DNA of 14,542 nucleotides from Phoronis ovalis (Eukaryota > Phoronida > Phoronidae): contig JAOXYB010039839.1 in assembly GCA_028565635.1 (NCBI GenBank), positions 13,520 to 28,061 on the forward strand. Direction: 5' to 3'. Every line of letters begins with the position of its first letter. The stretch's first letter is position 1. Under the pieces are notes generated by a model. That model did not search any database. It was not told the DNA's origin and saw only the letters and a program-made list of their open reading frames with translations. A program made the translations under genes and the position numbers. Below, piece after piece: positions 8,640-14,542 of this stretch.

Positions 8640-9570
8640 AAACAACGTTATCAAATATGAATTTTACCTCAATAATTTAACTCTTCGATAGCATAATTAA
8701 CAACATGTTTTTAATGAAAAAAATATGTATGTTTGATGTTGCTCTGAAACTAGCACAGCGAGTAATCTCTGTAATCTGTAATCTAACCATATAGACCATA
8801 TGGCAGTTTCAGAACAACCTGAGGATCACTTGTGTAAGGGATGCGAGTTAAAAAATGACCCTTTGAGATACCTCATTCAGTAAAATTATCAGATAATTAA
8901 ACATGTTGCGCGCAGGTTAAGCCCTGGGGGATAAGCCTGATTTGTCGCATCTGATGGTGAAAAACATCCTTTTTTAATTTCGTGTCTGAATGTCTAAATA
9001 TAAATATATGGGGAAAAATATATTAGCCTTTGATAGATCTACATTCACTGTAAAAACAACACATTATTGGCCAATATTTAGCCAAATATCCCTTTTCACA
9101 CTGTTTTTCGTTCTTGTATGTGGAACCCACCCTTTGATCCACGTGCCCCCCGGGCAGAAAAAGCGCTTCTAATAGGCTCACCGGGATGGGCGGACAGGAG
9201 CGAGCCTGAAGAGCGTACATGAATGTTGCAGATATTGTAATTAATGGTTTGCATATTCACTGTCATCTAGTCTCCGATGGTCCTGAAACAAATTAGTCTA
9301 ACCGAGTTAATTACTTTTGCTGTAAGGGCATCTATGTATGAACTGAACTGTTTTTAAGATAAATGATATCAGTATACCCAAACTATATTAATATTCTTAA
9401 ATGCAACAACGTAAACACATGTACATTTTTCGTCAAATATTTCTCTTCAAACACTTTTTTAGTGATTGTAAGATTAAATGGGAATATTTTAAATACCACA
9501 AGATGTTTACATTGCTGTTTATCATATTAAAATGCGATTATAAAAAGTGATAGTTTTTTAGATGATTGAC
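8640..9570. other. Gene-free spacer with a G+C-rich island at 9125-9226
   Basis: It is mostly A+T-rich. At 9125-9226 the base composition turns sharply G+C-rich and includes a CACGTG E-box (9140-9145), a CCCCCCGGG run, the palindrome AAGCGCTT (9161-9168) and an inverted pair AGGCTC/GAGCCT (9174-9179, 9202-9207). Short frames on both strands overlap it, but neither resembles a known protein. Confidence 0.5.
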
Positions 9571-9583
9571 AATGCCCGGGAAC

Positions 9584-9600
9584 GGGTCATGGCCAGGTCG
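9584..9600 (+). promoter_or_regulatory. DR5-like element, one mismatch, first repeat copy
   Basis: GGGTCA-TGGCC-AGGTCG: a five-base spacer, with the last base of the second half-site G rather than A. It occupies the same place in its repeat unit as the elements at 9751 and 9873. Confidence 0.3.
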
Positions 9601-9750
9601 TTCGATAAAAACGCATAACAGAAGTGTTAACTAGCGTGTCTAGTCTGGAAGTCAAATAAAATAAACAAGTCTGTTTATGGATATGTATTACTTTAAACTA
9701 TGACCACTTATTGTGACCACTTTTTTTAGGTAAATACCATTCCCAGAATG

Positions 9751-9767
9751 GGGTCATTGCTAGTTCG
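9751..9767 (+). promoter_or_regulatory. DR5-like element, one mismatch, second repeat copy
   Basis: GGGTCA-TTGCT-AGTTCG: the second half-site misses RGKTSA only at its last base. A further half-site AGGTGA (9774-9779) follows six bases on, giving three half-sites in a row on the same strand. Confidence 0.3.
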
Positions 9768-9872
9768 GTTTACAGGTGATTTGATAAAAGGGTACTAAGA
9801 ACGTTTTTAGTCTAAAAGACAAATGTGTTTGTCCAGTAAATCGATTTTAAATAGCTGGCCATTCCAGGGATG

Positions 9873-9889
9873 GGGTCATCGTCAGTTCA
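9873..9889 (+). promoter_or_regulatory. Perfect DR5 element inside the third repeat copy
   Basis: GGGTCA-TCGTC-AGTTCA: both half-sites fit RGKTSA with five bases between them. The two preceding copies of the repeat carry the same layout with a final G instead of A (9584-9600 and 9751-9767), so this copy is the best-preserved or the newly perfected one. Confidence 0.45.
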
Positions 9890-10147
9890 GATTACAGATT
9901 ATTTTCTAAAAACGTGCAATAACTCTGCAACTAGAATGTCTAGTCTGATAGGCACAATATTAAATAACGCATAAATACGTAAATAATACCGCTTTTAAGT
10001 TCAATTTTTCGGTGAATAGGTGAATTTGCCTATTGCGTCGTTAAGTTAAATTCTATCATTTTATTTTAAACGGCAAATTTATTGCTCATTTGCAAGGTGT
10101 ATGAAAACACAACTCATTATTGTTAGAGCTGAGATTCATGTTTTTTA

Positions 10148-10164
10148 AGTTCATTTTAGGGTGA
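10148..10164 (+). promoter_or_regulatory. Perfect DR5 retinoic-acid-response-like element
   Basis: AGTTCA-TTTTA-GGGTGA: two RGKTSA half-sites on the same strand with a five-base spacer, the classic RAR/RXR layout. Known vertebrate CYP26A1 promoters use DR5 elements for feedback induction by retinoic acid. A related arrangement sits about 150 bases earlier: AGTTCA (9998-10003), then CGGTGA and AGGTGA spaced by two (10010-10023). Confidence 0.4.
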
Positions 10165-10424
10165 AGTGGCAAACATAAATTTGTAGAAAACTCCCAATAA
10201 AGGAATGTTCCTTTCACAAAACTTATGCACTATAAAAGAAAAAAGTTGCTGTATCATTTTCTTGCACACAAATATTTGTAAAGTTTTGTTTCATTAGCCT
10301 AGAACCGTCAATTTATGCTAGGAAAGGTTAAACTTTTCTTTTTATGAAAACCAAATTTTCAGTATCTCGTACTCCAAGAGACATTAGCCAAAACAAGGGA
10401 ATATTTAAATTAAATCTACATCTG

Positions 10425-10493
10425 TGACGTCAAACAGCACCTGACATTATAATTTAAACTTATATAACAGCTGTTTCGTCATAATTGCGCAAT
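10425..10493. promoter_or_regulatory. Cluster of three perfect palindromic factor-binding motifs
   Basis: Within 69 bases lie TGACGTCA (10425-10432, a full CRE for CREB/ATF factors), AACAGCTGTT (10466-10475, a symmetric CAGCTG E-box for bHLH factors) and ATTGCGCAAT (10484-10493, the ideal C/EBP palindrome). A TATATAA string (10461-10467) sits between the first two. The identities are motif matches only; the density suggests an enhancer or an unrecognised promoter. Confidence 0.35.
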
Positions 10494-12133
10494 GGCTGTT
10501 CTAATGTGACCAATTAAGAACACATAGCACTCCTTAAAAAATTCCAACTTATGAATTCACTATACTTTGATTGTTATACAACTAAACACAAAAAATAAGC
10601 AACTTTGCGTGTCATTAACATTTTTTATGATGAAAGATTGCGTAGGGGGCTTCATTCGGAAATCTATCGGAATACTTTCCGAAAAAGCGCCCAGGGGCGT
10701 CTTGTTATTTTAAAGGAAAATTCAGATGCCATATATTTCTTTCTATTACTCGTTGTTGAATTCAACCCCGAGATTTAAATGACAGAGACAGGTTTCTGTA
10801 CATGTGCTGCTGTGCACCAACTGATATTTGCAACGGATCTGGATGGTTTATACCCAGACTTTAGAACTATCAGTATGCTGAAAAATTGTTCTGACTCCGT
10901 TGAACCCTATGTAAAATGTATAACCCGTTGGGACTTATTAGTCCACCATAAATTAGCATAGAATTAAAGGTCGTTGGTCTTGTCACAAACTCTATTTCCC
11001 GAATCCAAAGTGACATCTATTGTCATATTCTGTTTTGCTCCAGTGCATAAAAGGTCTAGAGAAACGGAAAAAAGAAACGCTTACATTTCATTCGTAACTT
11101 AGTTATTAAATCAACCCATTGCGTACCGTACGTGCGAATATGACTTTGCTAATAATGCTATTTGATTATATTGCTTGGAACTTGAATTTATATATCTTAC
11201 ACTTATACTTGTGATGCTATTTAAACCTACTTTAGTTGCATTAAAAGTAAATTGAATCTTTTTTGTGCTATTTTTACCGGCGATAATAGAGAAAAGGGAA
11301 CCACGTGGAATAGAAACGGAAGCGTAGCCCTACAAATGACGTGCACAGAGATGATTTCCCATGAAATCGTGTAAATATGCAGTTAAGTACATCGACCTTT
11401 TAAATTTATATTTTAAAAAGATTGTACGGTCATGAATTTTCTGTAAACGTATGAAAGGTAAAGCATCAGTCATCCGCCTTGTTTGAACAAAAGATTTTCA
11501 ACTTTGACACCCATTTCTTGAAATAAAGTAATACATTTAATTAAAGTCAAAAATCGCTATTGTTTTATGTACTATTAATGTCGGCCTTATGTTAATGTGT
11601 TCAGGTCAAATGAATACGATATGAATAATTACTCTTCTCGGACGCTTATATAATTAACAAACTGGTTTTAAGAATCAACCTAACCAAAACAAGTCATTTA
11701 AACACAGGTAAAATTAAATTTAGATAAATTAATTTAAAATTTCATTAAACAAATAAAAAACGTGATTATTTTTTGCTCGTACACATTGGTGCAAATACTG
11801 CGTTTCTAAAGACGGCGCAAAGTAAAAATAATATTTTCTTAGTTGCAAATTATTGTCTCTAGTGGTAATATGCTTGTACTGAATTTAAGATCGGTTAACC
11901 TGCTTTATACAGGTAAGTTTTTATATCGAACACTGCTGGAAAACGTGCGAACTTATGAGGACACGGTTATTAATAATTCAACGAAATTTTAATGAAATTT
12001 GTAACAATGAAATATAAAAAATCGAGACGATCGACCTTAAAAGGACCTTTGTACAATGATAAAAGGGATTTAAGCTATAAATCGTCAAAAAAAATCTAAA
12101 GATAGTAGTCACATTGACATCACCAAGACCCTG
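10494..12133. other. Gene-free spacer, gene 2 side
   Basis: No gene is recognised. A 60-codon ATG frame at 10779-10961 has a mildly raised G+C content but no domain and no splice context. Other points are a 12-bp palindrome GTTGAATTCAAC (10755-10766), a single perfect half-site AGGTCA (11603-11608) and a consensus splice donor CAG-GTAAGT at 11910-11916 that could end an upstream leader exon of gene 2. Confidence 0.5.
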
Positions 12134-12144
12134 TATATAAATAG
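12134..12144 (+). promoter_or_regulatory. Candidate TATA box for gene 2
   Basis: TATATAAATAG is a strong match to a metazoan TATA element and lies about 1.04 kb upstream of the gene 2 start codon. A start site about 30 bases on (near 12165) would give a non-coding first exon of roughly 270 bases ending at the TTTAG-GTAAGC donor (12434), then a 718-base intron to the acceptor at 13152. TATA-like strings are frequent in this A+T-rich region, so this is a proposal only. Confidence 0.35.
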
Positions 12145-12238
12145 AATCTCCAGGAAGATTTACACAGGACGGCGAAGAAGCAGCTTGCTAATTTTTGTCT
12201 TTCTTACAAACTAGTCTGGGACTATTGCGTTATTAGCT

Positions 12239-12252
12239 AGTTCAAAGGTTCA
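12239..12252 (+). promoter_or_regulatory. Perfect DR2 nuclear-receptor element upstream of gene 2
   Basis: AGTTCA-AA-GGTTCA: both half-sites match the consensus RGKTSA and are spaced by two bases, a layout bound by RAR/RXR heterodimers in vertebrates. It lies 925 bases upstream of the gene 2 start codon and about 75 bases past the proposed start site. No binding evidence can be seen in sequence. Confidence 0.4.
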
Positions 12253-12434
12253 CTACTACAACAAGTTATCTAATATAAGGGAGCTTAAACGGTTACGATT
12301 TAATTTTGTTTTTCACTATAGCTGATCAGCAGTATTTAAGGGCAACAACGTTACAATAGAACCCAAGTTTGTGACTGCAGAACAGGAGCAACGTCGCAAT
12401 TAATATAATTTGAAGCAATCTCGTAAGAATTTAG

Positions 12435-13152
12435 GTAAGCCTTAAAAATAAAAAATATTTTGCGAAACAGTATTTTTTACAAATTACGGATACGAATTTT
12501 TCCATAGTTAAAATAGTTTGCAAAAAATTAAGGTTACACCGGTCCCTTTCTATGGAAATACAAAATCTCAAACAGATATTGCAAAAGTATATATTTTACG
12601 GAATGCTGAGCTGTTTGCATCATTTTTTTTGTTGTTGTTCTGGGCATTGAGGTATACACTGAATGTTTTCTCAAGGCACGAACTTAAACGAATTCTTAAA
12701 AAGTAGTTTGTGTTCTCCTGTAAAGCATTATCTTTATTTAAATAGTGTTTTTTGGCATTAAACCCTTTCAAAAATTTAGACCTAAGAAGTAACTACAACA
12801 ATATCAAATATATTAAAATTACTCAAATTTTTATTCCTTTTATACTGTACAAATTGGGTAAATGAGCTGTAGAATTTGCTTTATTTTTGCTTTTACAAGT
12901 CACGCAGCTTAACTTTTGCATTTTATGTATTTGTTTAGCATAAACGAGAGTGGTTTACCTTATAGCAGGTTTTGTTTTTGACCCGCTTTTATTACTTATT
13001 AATATTTTTATTTATGGCATGCCACAGTGCGATCTATATTACGGATAAACATGTCACGACCCTTGGCTAACGTTCCGGGGTTATTACCAGGTGGTTACAC
13101 TTCATAAACTCCGATTTATGTTTATTATGGTATGAAAACATTATTATTGCAG
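12435..13152 (+). other. Probable leader intron or proximal upstream region of gene 2
   Basis: This stretch runs from the possible donor TTTAG-GTAAGC to the possible acceptor before the gene 2 start. It is A+T-rich, with overlapping small frames on both strands (12518-12771) that resemble nothing known. Whether it is intron or promoter depends on where transcription begins. Confidence 0.3.
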
Positions 13153-13176
13153 ATACTTTCGTTCCGCATAACAAGA
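13153..13176 (+). other. Gene 2: probable 5' UTR segment behind a 3' splice site
   Basis: TTATTATTGCAG ends at 13152, 24 bases before the start codon, and resembles a 3' splice site with a modest pyrimidine tract. Gene 1 has a stronger acceptor 16 bases before its start, so a leader intron in both copies is plausible. Upstream donors that would fit are TTTAG-GTAAGC (exon end 12434) and the full consensus CAG-GTAAGT (exon end 11912). Confidence 0.4.
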
Positions 13177-13347
13177 ATGGATGACATTATCAGCACAGGT
13201 GTATTGCTTGTTTGTCTATGTATACTTGCCGTTCACTTCTGGGAACAGTACATCGTGGGCTTAAAAGACAATGCGTCCAAACTACCCTTACCACCCGGTA
13301 CTGTAGGATGGCCAATCATTGGAGAAACTATTCAACTTGTGAAACAG
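13177..13347 (+). CDS. CYP26: Gene 2 exon 1: membrane anchor and hinge
   Basis: It encodes 57 residues: a hydrophobic helix (STGVLLVCLCILAVHFW), a linker, the proline-rich hinge and TIQLVKQ. The donor is CAG-GTAAAT. The phase 0 intron that follows (316 bp) is at the same protein position as intron 1 of gene 1. Confidence 0.9.
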
Positions 13348-14542
13348 GTAAATGTGTTATTTAAGTCAATAATAAATAATAATGCATATCCTTGTTCAAA
13401 ATAAGAAATTTTATCGTAAACATCCATCCCCCCACAAATGAACTCTGGTGCATTTCCTATCCCTGTTATATTCTTAAAACATGTAATTAAGAAAAATAAA
13501 TTACTGTACACGCAAATAAAAGGAATGGCATTTTTTCTGTCGTCCAAGTAAATTAACTGTGTTAATAACCTTTTTAATTGCAAGTTTGCAGATTTTAAAA
13601 CATTTGTTTGTGGTTATAACTTGCAAACTAGCAATGTATTATATATTTTTTTAATCTTTCTAGGGTTTCGACTTCTATCGAGAACGATTGAACACTTACG
13701 GTAGAGTTTACAAAACTCATATTTTGGGTAGACCTACCATCAGAGTTAGCGGTATAGAAAATGTCAAAAAAATTTTACGTGGAGAAAATGTTCTTGTGAC
13801 TTCACAGTGGCCATCAAGTGTCCGTCAGCTCATTGGAGATCATAGCTTAGTGCAGTCTGTAGGTACCGTACACGCAGTGAGACGCAAGGCGATATCAAAG
13901 GCCTTCAATAACCAATCCCTCTCAGAGTACATCTTTGGTCAACAGCATATTGTCAGGAAATTCATAGACAAATGGTCCAGTCAGGAATCTATACTGGGAT
14001 TTATGGAATGTCGAAAAGTGGCGTTTGCTATTGCATCAGAGGTTTTACTGGGTCTTCATTTGGAGGAAAGGGAACAAGAAACGTTACTAAATACATTTAC
14101 GGACTTTGAAAACAGTCTCTTCTCGTTACCCGTTGCCGTTCCTGGAATGGGGTTACATCGAGTAAGTATATATTTATTTTTTTACTCTTTTATTAAACTA
14201 AACAGCATTGGAATGTCACCACTAAAGTTTATGTTATTTTGTCAATTTAGTGCAAGTTTAATAATGCACATTTCACTTTAAAACCTTAACACTCAGGAAA
14301 CCCTTTATAACATCAACGACTAATACCATTTCTTGTAAAATAGCATTCATAACTGCACGTGATTCGACTATCAATAAAATACATGTTTCATTACAGGGTT
14401 TAGCTGCTCGTAAGAAAATCATGTCCCTCATTGAAAACCGTATCAAGCAAAGACTGCAGGATACCAACCAGAATGAACACAAGATCGATGTGCTATCTTT
14501 GCTAATTGCCGCTGAAGATGATAGCAGCTACAAACTTTCGTT
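13177..14542 (+). CDS. CYP26: Gene 2: CYP26-type cytochrome P450, 5' part only, cut by the window end
   Basis: Coding exons are 13177-13347, 13664-14161 and 14397-14542, the last running off the window. They give 815 nt, or 271 codons plus two bases. Seen: a membrane helix (about 6-22); the hinge LPLPPGTVGWPIIGET (36-51); THILGRPTIRVSG in exon 2; a C-helix HAVRR; SLFSLPVAVPGMGLHR; and GLAARKKIMSLIENRI at the start of exon 3. The protein is about 50% identical to gene 1 over the ungapped 166-residue second exon. I chose the ATG at 13177 over the in-frame ATG at 13132 because MDDIIS aligns with MDSVMG of gene 1, the Kozak context is strong (A at -3, G at +4), and a likely splice acceptor lies between the two ATGs. 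The I-helix, ExxR and heme motifs lie outside the window, so catalytic competence cannot be judged. The substrate is inferred from the family. Confidence 0.9.
13664..14161 (+). CDS. CYP26: Gene 2 exon 2: fused equivalent of gene 1 exons 2-4
   Basis: A single 498-nt, phase 0 exon of 166 codons, from GFDFYRERLNTYG to GMGLHR. The acceptor is TTTCTAG and the donor is CGA-GTAAGT. Gene 1 needs three exons of 199, 151 and 148 nt, also 498 in total, for the same protein region. The exon reads open across both gene 1 intron positions with no inserted or deleted residue. Confidence 0.93.
14397..14542 (+). CDS. CYP26: Gene 2 exon 3, partial (truncated by the window end)
   Basis: It opens GLAARKKIMSLIENRIKQRL after a TTACAG acceptor and aligns with GLKARKMLLEKIEERIKENN at the start of gene 1 exon 5. 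The last 48 codons are open to the window edge. If the exon matches its gene 1 counterpart (234 nt), the I-helix would begin a few tens of bases beyond the edge. Confidence 0.9.

Larger units (their letters stand above)
9571..9965 (+). repeat. Three decayed direct copies of a roughly 90-110 bp unit (spacing 167 and 122 bases)
   Basis: The units start near 9571, 9735 and 9858. Each has an ATTCC..GNATGGGGTCAT-type core (9575-9590, 9739-9757, 9862-9879), then a DR5-like pair, then GATAAAA or CTAAAAA, and then an arm ending in a variant of TCTAGTCTG (9640, 9807, 9943 regions) followed by an A-rich stretch. The copies differ at many positions and have unequal spacers, so they are old. The unit could be a fragment of a dispersed element; I do not recognise the family. 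Confidence 0.55.

Noticed and set aside
9701-9719. Repeated TGACCA half-sites at 9701 and 9714
   Set aside because: The spacer is seven bases and both half-sites have a mismatch, which is not a recognised receptor layout.
10779-10961. 60-codon ATG frame with slightly raised G+C
   Set aside because: Too short to judge and unlike any protein I know; kept only as a remark in the spacer entry.
12518-12771. Overlapping frames of 62 and 67 codons on opposite strands
   Set aside because: Mutual shadows in A+T-rich DNA, low complexity, no homology recognised.
13132-13176. Alternative upstream start codon for gene 2 (15 extra residues)
   Set aside because: Gene 1 has no matching extension, the ATG at 13177 aligns with the gene 1 start, and a probable splice acceptor lies between the two ATGs.

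Overview
The window is animal nuclear DNA: A+T-rich by eye, with long non-coding stretches and two protein-coding genes split by short GT-AG introns. Both genes encode cytochrome P450s of the CYP26 type, the enzymes that hydroxylate and so clear retinoic acid in animals. The species cannot be fixed from the sequence. Short introns, strong A+T bias and the divergence of the two proteins suggest an invertebrate, possibly a mollusc or other lophotrochozoan; this is inference.

Layout. Positions 1-1394 are flank. They hold one good hairpin, two possible terminal exons of an unrecognised plus-strand gene (669-755 and 897-1022) and candidate poly(A) signals. Positions 4506 down to 1395 (minus strand) hold a complete seven-exon P450 gene of 484 codons, called gene 1 here. 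Positions 4507-13176 are an 8.67-kb gap with no gene I can defend. Positions 13177-14542 (plus strand) hold the first three coding exons of a second P450, gene 2, which runs off the window just before its I-helix.

How they relate. The genes are head to head and share their start, first intron position and exon order. They are about 50% identical over 166 aligned residues with no gap (83 by hand count). One 498-nt exon of gene 2 corresponds exactly to three exons of gene 1 (199+151+148 nt), so two introns were lost in one copy or gained in the other. Gene 1 keeps the ExxR and heme-cysteine motifs, but its I-helix reads AGHEKM, with lysine where P450s normally carry the oxygen-activating threonine.

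The space between. The shared upstream region holds several direct repeats of the nuclear-receptor half-site RGKTSA spaced by 5 or 2 bases, the layouts bound by RAR/RXR. Two perfect DR5 sites and two one-mismatch DR5 sites lie at 9584-10164. Three of these four sit at the same place in three decayed copies of one repeat. A further one-mismatch DR5 is about 50 bases upstream of the gene 1 start codon, and a perfect DR2 is about 0.9 kb upstream of gene 2. A retinoid-inducible control region shared by two retinoid-clearing enzymes is the most interesting hypothesis here. It rests on motif spacing alone.
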